Positions 47,501 to 58,600 of a DNA stretch of 64,000 bases are shown piece by piece. Below the pieces are notes generated by a model. The model was not told where the DNA came from. It saw only the letters and a program-made list of their open reading frames with translations, and did no database searches. The DNA lies in assembly GCA_030704615.1 (NCBI GenBank), contig CM060731.1, positions 45,074,001-45,138,000 of the forward strand. The letters are read 5' to 3'. A program made the translations under genes and the position numbers. How positions within the stretch are numbered: position 1 is the first letter of the stretch; the number at the start of each line of letters is the position of its first letter. Source of the stretch: Takakia lepidozioides. Its lineage: Eukaryota; Streptophyta; Takakiopsida; Takakiales; Takakiaceae.

Positions 47501-50500
47501 TGATTTTGTCATGCAAAATACATTCCTTCTTAAAAAAGAATTACGATTAAAACCCATCTTAATGACAATTCATGAGTATACAAGAATGGCACAACAGGGC
47601 TGTGGCCTAGTGGTAAGCCATCCTGTGCATTGGCCTGACTCCAATGACAACCGACAATAATCTGGTTACAGGGAAAGCTATTACGTGTGGCCAGAGGACG
47701 CTATGGGCAATTGAATGTACTCATAAACTTTGTTTGCCATAGACCCACGCCCGGATTGGGCGGCACAACGAGACACTCCCTTTGTGAGGGGCTCACTCCA
47801 GTAAGAGGACTTACCTTGATATAAACAATTTGGGATTACCAGATTTCCTCTAGAAAGCCCTTGACACAAACTGAGCGCGGGGTCAATGGCCACAAGGCTA
47901 CGGCAAACAACGTCTTATGAGTACATTGTCTCTCTCCCCCTCTTTTCTTAAGGATGACCTGAAGGGCCTACCTACCTTGGCCCTGTTGGGGTCCAACTGC
48001 CGGGCAGATCGCACAAAGCACATTGATGTTTGTGTGAAGGGCAATCTGTTAATCCCAAATTGTTTATATCAAGGTACGTCCCATTAAGTATAAGTCTGCT
48101 GTGAATGAGCTGCCCAGCAATTAGACCCCGACAGGGCCAGGGCTTTAGGCTCAGCCTTGACATTTTGAAAGTCGGTGAACAGTTCATGATGGTCCTGAAG
48201 AGGGTCGATCTCTGATGAGAATACCCTGGACATCGTAGCAGAAAATGTATGTTGTCTTCAGGCGCACATCGGGTATTGACTATCTCCCTTTCCTATTTGC
48301 ATGTGATTATTGTTCAAAGGTATTACCTGCCCTCAGTTTAAATTTCAGTCTAGTGCTATATGCAGTTGAGAGAGGTACAGAGAAAAAGTCCAGGGTGGCG
48401 GGGGAGAGAGGTGTCACTGAGCAGGATTCCAGATATGGAAGGTAACATACGTAGGAGAAGACATGTAAAAAGATGATAAAGATCAAACACGTGAGAAAGC
48501 TGTTATGAGAGGCTTTACGAAGAAAAAATAGAGTAACACCTCAGAGAGTGCAGCTCGGGTGTCGTGGACAGATAAGTGGCAAAGCCCAATCTTAAACTTC
48601 ACCTGTTACAACTCTCAACAATAACAAATAGGATTCAGTTGACTGTATGTTGCAATGACAGAATCTTGCTTCACATCTAACTTCTTTCAAATACCTCCAT
48701 GTATTACACCCAAACCTACTACACACGACATGATGTAGGGGAAATAAAACCATCGTATGAAAGTACCTCATTTTCATTGAGAGTGGATGAGTGATTAGGG
48801 TTTGCAGACGGCGGCCTTGATTGGACAGGAGTCCTTGTTCCACTCATTGTTTGTTTTGGGCTCACACGACATTGCTGTAGTGCCTGCCTGTACACATTCT
48901 GACATGAATAGAAACCAAGGATCAGTAGCGCTGCCTTTGTCACTCGATAAATACATCTCTCCTCTAAACCCTCCATCCAAGATCTGTCGGCAGAACATAA
49001 TGAGTTGGTTGACGACTATAGCTGTCCTGTACCTTCTATTAGACTACTAAGAGGATGATAACTACTCATTGTGCTTGGCATAGCCATGTAGTCATTGATA
49101 CTCCACCCAGTCTTGACAGTGCGCACGTTATAGTCTGTGTTACAGATTGTACTCATAAGACGTTGTTTGCCGTAGCCTTGTGGCCATTGACCCCGCGCCC
49201 AGTTTGAGCGGGAACAAAAGGGACAGAACCTACCTCTGTCAGGGGCTGACGTTGGTAGTAAGACTTACCTCCATATAAAGAATTAATCCGGGTTTTCCAG
49301 ATATCCTCTAGAAATCCCTTCACACAAGCATCAATCTGCTGTGTGTGATTTGCCCAAAAACTAGGCCTCAGGAGGGCCTGGGCTTTTGGCTCAGCCTCGA
49401 GACTTTCAAAGTTGGTAAACAGGGGTACAGGCACAATTCCCTTAATAGATTTGAAGAGAGCGTCTCTTTGGTGAGAGAACCCCGGACAGTGTATCAGAAA
49501 ATGAATACTGTCTTCAGATTGCCCACACAACGGGCAATTGCACTCTCCCTTTCCTCTCTGCTTCTGTTTGCTGTTCAAAGGTAGGCTTCCTGCCCTGAGT
49601 TTAAATTTCAGTCTAGTGCCGAGAGTGGGTAGACCCTTGAGGTCATCCAAGATGTCCTCCCCCATGTCACTGACTGGAAACAAGTTCAGGGAAGTTTTCT
49701 GCCTAACTTCATTTTCATCAGACAATCTCATGGCAACAGACATGGCTGAGGACACGACAGCCTCTAAGTCAGATTTATCCAGCAGGGTCAAGACTTGCGG
49801 ATCCAGGTCCAGGTCCTTGAGGATCTCTTCTACTCTCTTCTGCCAGGACTTAGCCTGTTTGACAGGGCGGTCCTGTTTCCAAGATATAGAGTCGATTAAC
49901 TTAGGATATCTGGTGTTGGGCATATGTTGCAGCTGACCCCACCATCTGACCTTGAATTCATCTCGTCGGGAGCTTAAGGACGGAATGCCAAACTCACCCC
50001 GAACAGCCACATTGGCTGTTTTGGAGCATGCTGACATACACTCCTTAAGCACCCCCACTTGAATGGATTCTAGAGACTTAGCCTGGTTGGAGTTATCAAC
50101 CCATATAGCAGATCCGTACTCCAAGGCAGGTCTAATAACGCGACAAAGCATGGTTTTCTTGACCTCAGAGTTGACCCCTCCGCAGTGGAAAAATTTAGTG
50201 AGCCCCAGAGCTTTGCCCTTGCCAGTTTGAACAACTTTCCGGATATGTGCATCCCAATTACAATTGGAGGAGAACTCAACGCCCAGGTAAGTGTAGGAAG
50301 GGAGGACCGGGATCTCTTGGCTACCCCACTGCCACTTAAGATCACTTCCTCCCTCTCCTCTGTCGTTGAATGCTACCACTGCACATTTGCTGACATTAGC
50401 CTCTAGCCCCCAAAGATCAAAGTATCTCTTCGCGCAATCAATCAACTCCTGGAGTCTGTGTTACAGAGAGGTAGAAAAAGAGTAAAAGTTGTCTGCAGTG

Positions 50501-51146
50501 CTTACCAGGGCTCTCCTGTATTCCTTCTTCCCGTATAATGCATCTGCCAATAGAACCTGCCAAGCATCCACTCCAACTGTAAAACACACAACTCTATGTC
50601 TATCTTGCAAGGTATAAAGCAGTTGCTCGAGTATCTATTTCACCCACATTCCAAAAGAATTTGGTATTCTTTTCGGAAATCCACTCGAGCCTCAAACCAC
50701 TCCAGTCAGATACAGTTTTTTTGTTGACTCTGTCTCCCACAAGTTTCCCCAAACCACCAGAAGAATCAAGCCTACAGAGGCAAAGGCAGACTTACCATGT
50801 TTTCAGCCCGTGTGCTGGGCACCACCTCACTGTTGGCTGTTGTTGCACACATCAGAAAGCAACCCTGCCATCACTCAGCGATAGATTAGGTCAGCATTGG
50901 TCCCACTCACTAGACATGCAACCTAGAAGACAGCACTAACCACATGATATGAGAGAGACAACAAAGCAGAGATGTACCCATTTGTCTAACCTTACCACCA
51001 TGAGCCTTCATGCCCTAGTGAACCTCTCACGCACCTCTCAACCAGGTGTGTGTGTGTGTGTGTAAGAGAGAGCGAACCAGGATTTCTGCGGATTCATAAA
51101 GGCCCTGCTCCAACAGCAAAACCATTTGTTCTCGAAGTACTTCCAT
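38522..51146 (-). CDS. APC7: Anaphase-promoting complex subunit 7 (TPR protein)
   Basis: APC7 is a scaffold subunit of the APC/C ubiquitin ligase that helps hold co-activators during mitosis. Eighteen exons join in frame to 557 codons plus stop, about the known plant length: 51146-51078, 50864-50796, 50556-50506, 48898-48767, 48602-48540, 47477-47362, 46949-46865, 46674-46615, 46440-46395, 46179-46106, 45194-45144, 44793-44599, 40764-40720, 40296-40203, 39931-39786, 39683-39454, 39009-38949, 38608-38522. The N-terminus MEVLREQMVLLLEQGLYESA is the family start. TPR motifs fill the rest, e.g. TSMDEYAMLLRM (exon 12), VDERHTTAYIVKGNL (13-14), ARKFYESALRLEPGYLGAV (16), INPLNEAAKKGIERLEKQMK (17); the tail is acidic. 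All introns look GT-AG except intron 12, whose donor is AAG|GCATGT. The exon 1 donor (CTG|GTTCGC) is weak but keeps the conserved frame. Introns 3, 5 and 12 carry LINE sequence. The gene looks functional. Confidence 0.93.
40901..40915. repeat. Target-site duplication, LINE copy A (left)
   Basis: ATACAGGGAGAGAGA, repeated at 44,570-44,584. Confidence 0.85.
40916..44569 (-). mobile_element. Full-length or near full-length LINE (copy A) in APC7 intron 12
   Basis: The element is 3,654 bp, flanked by the 15-bp direct repeat ATACAGGGAGAGAGA. It lies in the same direction as APC7. It consists almost entirely of one open frame: about 39 nt precede the first reasonable ATG, and only GTACAA follows the stop. 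There is no poly(A) tail. The last ~16 bp at the 5' end (GAGAGAGGAAGAAC) repeat the flanking genomic sequence and may be filler copied at the junction. A single endonuclease-RT frame without ORF1 and with a minimal 3' end fits RTE- or CR1-like clades better than L1. Confidence 0.92.
40922..44530 (-). CDS. LINE copy A endonuclease/reverse transcriptase polyprotein
   Basis: The product is 1,202 residues from the ATG at 44,530; an upstream in-frame ATG at 44,596 lies in APC7 sequence outside the element, so it is not used here. An APE-type endonuclease covers about residues 8-290, with ATFNFSG, CAGQETW, LLGDFNARVG (GDFN at 158-161) and TSDHFLVW. Reverse transcriptase follows with GVIVNLYKKGD, NYRGITLLN, FFLDVKKAYDTVW, AQGCTLSPLLF and ALMFADDFAGIG. 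The C-terminal region has a CX2CX7HX4C finger (CPLCGQSEDSIHFLIHC) and ends HKATANNVL. All catalytic motifs appear intact and there is no stop, so it could encode active protein. It nicks target DNA and copies LINE RNA in place. Clade assignment (RTE/CR1-like) is inferred from layout and needs a tree. Confidence 0.93.
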   Translation of the reverse strand: MQRAGLRLATFNFSGLTNQRKQLEVGQVLRTNDIHICAGQETWETSDKLVGDVNGYKWAGRMCTLKAVSAKRGQKGVGFFVREFLFDNCEIINKGLRYEHSIWLKLNLKGGMSTKDLFVGCVYMPTEGTLSADADKAFEDVKLDCASFLAKGQVVLLGDFNARVGKGLHQDDIIGPFGEDELNSNGRRLINCLEELQLLTLNNRTRGDQVQWTREKSQTGERSIVDYIIMDKNLFPQCANVLIDRTDIGTSDHFLVWTEIKRCFPNTKRSVKRSIRKWRIEKFHNEEVKAEYVQALQEALPHFVQSLQELQSRSDNARNEVERAVDSCESFVSSVADKIIGRKLIVCGRAVNWWTNEIKLKIAERRALYKECCNLKTNRELWARYYQLRKDINQLVRSQKKLYWDKLYSEINSNHHGGNDKKFWLGLQRVYKPKNGQQVQALKTTKGAVVSSSVDIVKTFENHYSILGRTSRSNSEGSSAEWRDTVGKIVPMIQNSPDELEYISMAYNAPISSSEIVEAIEHLNGYKAGGPDGIVNELIKHGGDPMIEALVLLFNLIWKTEMIPFRWRQGVIVNLYKKGDREEPGNYRGITLLNAVGKTFCRVISTRLEVDLESRGCFHEGQAGFRRNRGCVDHIFTLSQVIQGRKKEGKPTYVFFLDVKKAYDTVWRDGLWFRLWSCGIKGKMWGVVHNLYAHTKSCVTVNGQKSNFFDIDQGVAQGCTLSPLLFNVFVNQLLEDVESEGFGLRVGDTTIPALMFADDFAGIGETPTNLQELIDCAKRYFDLWGLEANVSKCAVVAFNDRGEGGSDLKWQWGSQEIPVLPSYTYLGVEFSSNCNWDAHIRKVVQTGKGKALGLTKFFHCRGVNSEVKKTMLCRVIRPALEYGSAIWVDNSNQAKSLESIQVGVLKECMSACSKTANVAVRGEFGIPSLSSRRDEFKVRWWGQLQHMPNTRYPKLIDSISWKQDRPVKQAKSWQKRVEEILKDLDLDPQVLTLPDKSDIEAVVSKAMSVAMRLSDENEVRQKTSLNLFPVSDMGEDILDDLKGLPTLGTRLKFKLRAGSLPLNSKQKQRGKGECNCPLCGQSEDSIHFLIHCPGFSHQRDTLFNSIKGIVPVPLFTNFESLEAEPKAQALLRPSFWANHTQQIDACVKGFLEDIWKTRINSLYEGKSYYQRQPLTEVGSVPFVPAQTGRGVNGHKATANNVL
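44570..44584. repeat. Target-site duplication, LINE copy A (right)
   Basis: ATACAGGGAGAGAGA, identical to 40,901-40,915. Confidence 0.85.
44597..44598 (-). other. GC-type 5' splice site of APC7 intron 12
   Basis: Exon 12 ends ACAAG and the next bases are GCATGT. Joining here to the AG before 40,764 restores the conserved YADK-SMRVDERH order in phase 0. No GT lies within several bases that would do so. Confidence 0.7.
45195..46105. other. APC7 intron 10 with unexplained plus-strand open frame
   Basis: A 154-codon plus-strand frame at 45,596-46,060 opposes APC7. It has no recognised domain; it could be an old insertion or chance. Confidence 0.3.
47603..47642 (+). repeat. tRNA-derived SINE or tRNA pseudogene fragment
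   Basis: TGGCCTAGTGG at 47,603-47,613 is a perfect A box, followed by GTAAGCCATC as in a tRNA D arm. A degenerate B box, GGCCTGACTCC, lies 29 nt later. The rest of a tRNA fold is not present. It lies in APC7 intron 5. Confidence 0.4.
47716..48360. mobile_element. Cluster of inverted LINE fragments in APC7 intron 5
   Basis: Four older pieces of the copy-A family lie side by side. A minus-strand 3' end (47,716-47,872) abuts a plus-strand 3' end (47,873-47,928). A plus-strand piece at about 47,950-48,062 reads DDLKGLPTL then KHIDVCVKG, and it faces a minus-strand piece at about 48,075-48,360 that covers the same C-terminal region. The facing pair contains matching GACCCC.ACAGGG arms, so it can form a hairpin. 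All are diverged from copies A and B. Confidence 0.8.
49133..49146. repeat. Target-site duplication, LINE copy B (left)
   Basis: (G)TCTGTGTTACAGA, repeated at 50,454-50,467. The first G is ambiguous with the element edge. Confidence 0.85.
49147..50454 (-). mobile_element. 5'-truncated LINE (copy B) in APC7 intron 3
   Basis: This copy matches the 3' 1.3 kb of copy A almost base for base, including the terminal TGA-GTACAA, and is flanked by a 13-14-bp direct repeat. An open frame of 430 codons covers the region after the FADD motif, so the piece has no complete polymerase. The few residue differences from copy A (for example HCRGVN to HCGGVN) indicate recent, separate insertions. It lies about 40 bp downstream of the exon 3 donor, in the sense direction. 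Confidence 0.93.
50454..50467. repeat. Target-site duplication, LINE copy B (right)
   Basis: GTCTGTGTTACAGA, identical to 49,133-49,146. Confidence 0.85.
51045..51063. repeat. (TG)n microsatellite in APC7 intron 1
   Basis: About nine TG units close to the exon 1 donor. Confidence 0.8.
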
Positions 51147-52666
51147 GACAGATCGGATGTATCACCTAGCACCTCCTGCACCATGAGTAAATTACCATAA
51201 TTAAGTAGACAACTTGGCCTTCTCCCGCACCCCAAGAGAGCTGTGTCCTTGTCTTCCTCAGGGGTATTGCCGGAAGAGAGTGGCAATGGCCAAAATTCCA
51301 ACGCACAGAAACGAGACAATACACCTCAACCCGACGAACGCGTGTGTCTACACATCAGACTTCAACCGCTCCCAAAGACAATGGTATTAGGAAGGCCAGT
51401 GCTCATTAAAGGAAAGCAAGAACGAAGATAGATGTAAAGCAAACCGGAAGAAATGAAACCGGAAGAGAAAGGAATAATCCCATTCTTGCTGACCGTCTGC
51501 AACGCACAATGCACGCAAACCACAACCCAACATGCACCCGAGAAAATAAGTGATAACACACACCTTGCTGAGTAGCTGGATCGGAGTTGCTTACACCAAA
51601 CAACGTGCTAAGGACCCATCTCCATCACTCTCACCCACTTCCTTCTCTCTCTCCCCGTCTAGTCTCAGTTTGCAAGGTCAGATGAGAAGAGATAAAAAAA
51701 TCTGGGTGATCAGAGAACAACCCTTGAGAGTGGTCTGAAGTCTGAGCTCAGATCTCGTGCTCCATCCACACGAACCGATCAAGTATAGGTGGGTAATTTA
51801 ATCTGAAAGTGTAGCCCAACAACTGGCCAATCCAACGGATGTTTCTTTGTCACCCGGCACCAGAAGCTCTTAAAATTTCACAAATCAAAACCGAAAACCC
51901 TAAACCTTCTGTTTGCTTCATGTATTGCATGTTTTGGTTTGTGGATACAGGACGGCTGATACTCATCTCACCTTCTGTTTGTTTGTTTGTCCTTTGAGCA
52001 TGGGGGATTGAGTGTTAAATCTTTAGGTGAGGGGCTAGACAAGATAAAGTTTGCGGATCAGATGGTTTATATCACAGAAGAGAGATAGAGACCAAAGACT
52101 AGTGTTGGCTCTAACAGTCAGGATGGCTAGGTAGTCCGTGAGACTGACAGACTGGCTGGCCATTTGAGACTCACTTTTCACGAGATGTGGGCAAGACAAT
52201 GTCTCAGACTGGAGAGAGTCAAATAAGGGTCACAGGTGCATGAGGTTGTCAGGCTTCAAAGAGCCACAATGGAGCATGCTGGACTGTGCACGAAGCAAAA
52301 GGTGTACATCCTGTAGATCCCTAATGTAAAAGGTGGTCTGCCATGGATGGAGTTGGAACAAAATGCTTCATCCAAGCTTAACAGCCGCTGGAATTAAATC
52401 AGAATCGTTCTCTTCATCAAGGACAGCTGCGAGGTAAAAGTATTGACCATGAAGAAGTGAGACACTATAAGCAGGATGTAGCGCACCAGTGCTCCTGCAT
52501 TAAAATTAAGGATCATCTTCCTTCCACCCGTGATGGACCTCTCCGTTCAAAGTCTCCACAGATTCCGGAGTATCCTGCACATGGCTAATGTAGCATCACC
52601 TGTACAAATCAAATCATACCTCAATCAGAGGCTTGAGTTTTCTTGATTGCTACATAACCACTGCAC
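51147..52666. other. Intergenic: APC7 promoter side and GMI1 3' end
   Basis: The sequence should hold the APC7 promoter and 5' leader (near 51,147-51,800) and the 3' untranslated end of the GMI1-like gene (below 52,666). No TATA box or polyadenylation signal stands out, and no other gene is seen. Confidence 0.5.
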
Positions 52667-55600
52667 CTAAGAACCTAACAGGGTGATTGGCTGAGCGTCC
52701 TCAAGAGCACAATCTCTTCCTCGTTGAAGTTCTGCCACTTTCATCAGAATGATGTTCTTCTTTGCCTCCACGTCCTCAATCTCTTTTGCGGTTGTGTCAA
52801 CTGTGGCCCTCGCCTTGGACAGCTTTCCCTCCATCTTCGTGATCTTGGAAGGCAGGGTATCATACCCAGAGTTCTGGTGAAACAATAGCATTTTCTGTTT
52901 TAACTCCATCCGCTGTAAATTTGCATCAAGTTGCTTCTCCTGACATAAAGTGTTGGGTGGGCTTGTATCTCGAGAAATGTTGGATGACACTTGAGCAAAT
53001 TTCACCACAGGTTCATCCCTGCATTCAACACACCATACTCATCATGGGTAAGTAACATGATACATCACAGTTACATATTAACTTCACCTTCATGGGCTGC
53101 CGAAGACATTCAACTCATGAGACAACAATTTAGAGAGAGAGCGAGGATGGGGAAAAAAGTTACCCCATAGAATGTTCCAGACAACCATTTTGACGAATAT
53201 TCCACCCATCCAGAGACACTGCTCCTGCTGTTAAGCATTGCTTGGCCCTAACCATGTTCTCCCTTGTATCATACACTTGAAGTAAAGAGAACAGCTGGAA
53301 GTAGAGGGACTGTCGAAGACCTTGGTCTGAAAGAGTAACTTGCAACTTTAACTGATGCGGGTTCAGTAGGAGCAAGTTCACAGCATATCCAAGGAAACCC
53401 TCTGGACACTGACCATCTGATAGCCCTGGCTGCGGGATGTGCAGAAGCTTTTGGGGATGATCATTGTCTACAACCGGTAAGCCATCAGGGCGCTTGTAAA
53501 AGCTGGCACAGAAAAAGAAACAAACTCAGTCTAGTATGATAGATGTGCCAGATAATCTGGAATGTTCCATATAGACCCCTTTCTTGTGTGTTGACTACGA
53601 CATACCCTTGAGGGATAGTATACCACACAAAGCTAAGTAGTCCTACACAAGAGTAGAGTGTCGCTGTAACCCCTGCACTGTCAGGAACAGGGGGATACTC
53701 GCAACCATCTTGAAAACTTAGGAGCCAGCATAGCAACATACTAAGGTTTAAGTTCTTACCAGGTTTCATCCAACATAAGTGCACGGAACCTGCCACCAAC
53801 TGTAAGATTCTTGCTGCGGGCAAATCCATGGAGACAGGTCCTTTCATCAAGCTCTCCGATATGATCACGAGTTTCTAAATATTTGAGGCCTGCCTCAGAT
53901 CTGCACACTATCATCAACATCCTTTCTACCCCAAGATAATCCACGAGTGCCCTGGAGATACATTGTACAACACCAAGAAGGAATTAGAATAAACTTCTTG
54001 CAAACCTCCTGCTCACCACTTCCCCTGGCTTAAGTGCTGCTGATTGATATCCAACCATTCATCTCTTCTTACAATCATGACAATTAAGACAGAAGCTGAC
54101 TGCAGGGGCAGCTCAGAAAACTCCTAAATTGCCAAATATGCCCTCCACACATTTCGAGTATTTCAAACTGTTCAATTCCGAACTCACCGGTTCAAATGGT
54201 CAGTTTCAACTCCAGCCAATAAGGCAACAATGCCCACAACATCATCGCCTGCTCCATTTTTAGCAAATACACCATCACCGTGATGGACGGCTTTCAACAG
54301 AATGCTGGCTGCATGGCTCCCGGGTGGGTACCCTTGCATTACCACAGCGTCTATCACATCTTTAGTTGTGTACTTTTTTTCACGTATATTCCCACATTCA
54401 GGAGCCACTGGTCCTTCACTAGAAAGGTCTTCTGAGGTAGAAGCTATGTCTCTAGTTCTCCACTCCTCTGTATTTCCCAACCCACAACCAAACCACCCAC
54501 GTAACAATAAACAACCATTATGCGTATTTGAAGTTCGCAAGTACTGCATATACAACTACATGTTTCTACAACTCAAACGAGGCCATCCTTTCACTGTCAG
54601 GAGCAAGAAACGGAATTGAAGTGAAATGACTGTGATGAGCAGTCTCTGAAGAGACTGTGGCATGTCCCTCTAATCTCACATAGACAAGACAGCACAAAGA
54701 GCTATAAGATGCTCTTTATCCAGTTCATGCACGGTGCCAGATGGGCACATCATCACACGGTATGTGAAGCTGGATTCTATGCCTAATTGGATGAAAGCAG
54801 AAAAAGTGCGAAAGAAGGACCTACGGGAGTAGGCCAGTAAATTTAGCATACTACCATAGGCCATATACTTCCCACAACCTTTTAGCTACTCCATGGGGTA
54901 CTAATTTTCCTGGAGCTGGAAACCTCAGATTGTCAATACAATTGAGCACAGGCTACATGGATTTTGAGTGTCAACTAATGGACAATACACTTGCACAGCC
55001 ACACCATACTACAGAAAGATCAGAAAAAATGAAATGAAATGAAACAGTACTTTATAACGTAAAAAAGAAAAGAGAAAGCAGAGACAAAAGAACAGAATAA
55101 CAGAAACGAAATGAAATGGTGCTTTATCACGTCCGCGGAAAGCTCATAGAGCTTATGGGACAAAATGGAAGAAAACATGAGAGGCAACAAAAAACCAGAG
55201 CCAGAGATAAAACCCTATTGTTCGAGTGATTGTCTAAGAGTGAGTGCCTCTATCAGGTTAGCTGCCAAGGATTTCTGATCTTCATAGTGAAAGACTTCAC
55301 AGAGAAAATAACATTAGAACATCCAATTGCGGGCAAAGAGAGGGGACCATGGGAAACCAGTAACCAAGAAGCACTGAAGAACAAAATGTAGAATCACAGA
55401 ATTACATGGCGGTGATGTATACACTTCTCTTGCTGCTATAATATAAGCAATAAACTTAATGAGTCCACAATAAACCCACTGAGCTCACGGTGGAAGTGCG
55501 CATACTAACCGATAAAGAAATAAAAGCAAATAATTAAATTTCCAGGAAGTGTCTCAAAAACATCCAGCAACTCACTCCTCTAAAATTTCAAGCTCTATCA

Positions 55601-58600
55601 ACTAAATGTGGACCTTTTCAGTTTTCTTCCTGTCCAGGAAGATACATGGTCTGTACCCTGTGCGTCATACAGCCTCTTTGGTGATTAATAAATTGATTTT
55701 GCTGACCTTTCAACTTGGCAAGGACATCAGCTCCATGTTTTCGTGCCTGTTTGAGAGCTGCAAGATCATCCTCCACTTTCCTCACTTTCCGGCCTTGTTC
55801 CATTAACCTCCTTTGAAGCTTCTGTGGAACATGACATAGACAGTGAAATGTGAAATCATATCATCACTTTCAACAGAAAATAGACCAGACATATTAGCAG
55901 TCGTAAAAATAAAATCTACTTGAAAGAGAGGACAATATTGATACCTGATACTGCTCAATAAGTTCCTGTATCTGCCGAGCATATTCTTCACAGAGAGTTG
56001 AAATGTTACTAATATCCGGCAGTTGCGAAGGTCGTTGCTGCCATTTTTGTGAGTCCGGTCCGAGAGTGATGACCATCTGCTGCGAAGGTTGTTGCTCCCA
56101 TTCCAGTTGGGCTAATCCGGGAGTGACGTCCACCTACAGAGAACAAGACTAGCTGATAACCAGGGTTATATCTTTTGAGCATTTGTTTTCTTCTTAACTT
56201 CCCCATTTCTGTATATGCATTGGTAGAAAAATCTGGAACCACCCAATTGGGCATATCAGATTGAGTGTAATATTTATATCTTGAATGCACAGCACTTTAT
56301 ACCAAATCTCAAAACTGAAAAGTAGATGAGTGGAGTATTGATGGATAGTGAAGACAAACCTCAAGATTTGAAAAGAGCTCAGGATTCAGAGAGTGAGCCA
56401 CTTGGCCCCGCCAAGTTCCAGGAACTTCAGGAAGACGTATCGCAGGCAGAACACAAGCACCCTTCTTTAGAAGGGTAGAGCTTCCAGGGTTCCAGCTTAG
56501 TGTGAGAGAGTGATAGACTCCATCCATTTCTTGATCCACATTTCCACTCTCGTCTATTACTTCAGCAATCACACCTTCCACTTGAGTGCCAATATGTGCT
56601 TCCTCTGGTTCCTGCTCAATTCACCAAATATTCATGTTGACAAGTCAGTTTTCACTATGTTGTCTGGCATCTTATCTACAGTAAGCCCTTCATCAGCAGC
56701 ATTTTGGTGTTCTTGAGTGGGTTTCTGTCGTTATACTTCGTCCCTGGGCTCAAGGGCCCAGGCAGACATTAGACGGTTTCAATCTTCTTTTATTTGTAAA
56801 AGCAGATTCCATGTTGGTATATTTAATACAAAGCTGTTCTCAAACTTGGCTACAACTTTGAGAGCAATGTATCTTGAAGACAGGACAATAACATCATGGT
56901 TGAGAACAGTTAACTCTGTTCACCTGGTTTCACCAAGCCACTATTGAAAATGCTCAGCTGGGACTCACATTTCTTATGCGAAGAGACCGGTAGATGGTGC
57001 TAAACTCCATCTCCAACAGAGACCATCCACTCAATGAAAGTACTTTAATGGAACCTGCACAAAGGCACCACAGGGCCTTTATGTATTGGCAACAATATGG
57101 AAGGTGGTCAATCTTTACTGTGTTGCTTGCAAACTGCAACTCACTGTGGACATGGAAAGTCAGATAGTTATGAGACATGTGGGCACACCTCCCCACCTGA
57201 GATATCAATGCTTCCTGGGATACTTAAGGTCTCTTTCCCTGTGACCCCTGACCCAAGGATGATGTAGGCCAGAGATCGGGTCACTCCATGGATCAGAGGC
57301 CAGTGAGCCTTGCTATGTGTAACCTTGAGAGCAGCAGCTACTGGCAGCCACCTTTGTGTGATAGCCCTGGAAATGTGAAGGATAGAAATTGCCTTACCTT
57401 TTGAGTTGTAACCAGCTATGACTTTTAGTAGACCTCCAAGATCAAGCAGACCATCTTCATCAACCTATATTCAATCAACCAATGCAATGTTGGGTCACCC
57501 CTCTCTGAGATTGTGCTCCACCACAAAGAAATGAAATGAAATGAACTGGAACTTTCTAACGTCCGCAGAAAGCTCAAAGAGCTTATGGGGACAATAGGAA
57601 AGCAAGAAACAAGAAAGTAAGACAAAAAGCCAGAAGCAACTACTGCTCAAGGGATTGCCTAGGAGAAAGAAAGAGAAAGAAGAAATGAAATGAAACGGTG
57701 ATTTGTAACGTCCCCAGGACTCAGCAGGATCTTTCCAGATTGATTCTGAGGCAAAAAGACTACGAAAGCACAGAGACAAGATCATTAATGACGGGAATGT
57801 CAGGCACATGAGTACCTTCCTTTCCGTGCCCTGCTTGTCCTGTAGATGAAGGCCTTCCAACATCAATATAATCTTCTGACCTTTCTCAACAGCATTTCCG
57901 AACTCATCCAATACCTACACACCACAGAATAACATATAAAGCCGGCCAAGACTAAGTAAAACCACAGGAAACGTCATCTAGAGAACCAAACATTGCCCAC
58001 AAATCCCTCAAGACATGTCGGGTCCTTGGAAGAATTGAAATGAGATGAAATGGTACTGCTAGAGAGAAAGAATGTAAGTCAATGAGCACTACCCATACTG
58101 TCAGTTACAATCAAGAGTGCAGAAAGCTCACCTGCAAGACAAACTTTTCAATAGTCTGGTTAGGCCTGAGGCAAGAGTCCAGCAGATCACTGTTTTTCAC
58201 AGTGGCGGACGACGGCAATCCAGGAAAAACTGCAGGAATGCAACATTCAAAGATACAGTAGCAAGTGAATCCTCCGTAAGACCGATGTGAATTTTCTGGA
58301 GAAAATTTCCATCTCTACTCTCTTATTTGCATGTCACACTAGGAAGAAAGCAAGTTGAAGAGATGGCGAGATCAGAATAAGAAATGAAGAAGAAAGATAG
58401 AAAGAGAGGAAGCAGCCCAAAAATAACTATAACTCAAGGGATTGTCTAGGAGTCAACACTCGTGCAGGTGCCAAGCATTTGTGATCCTTGTAATGGAAGA
58501 AAGCCAATGAAGAAGAAAAAGAAGGAAATGAAATGAAATGGTGCTTTATAACGTCCAATAAGAAACTTTAAATGTCCACAGAGGGCTCTGCGAGAAGGAA

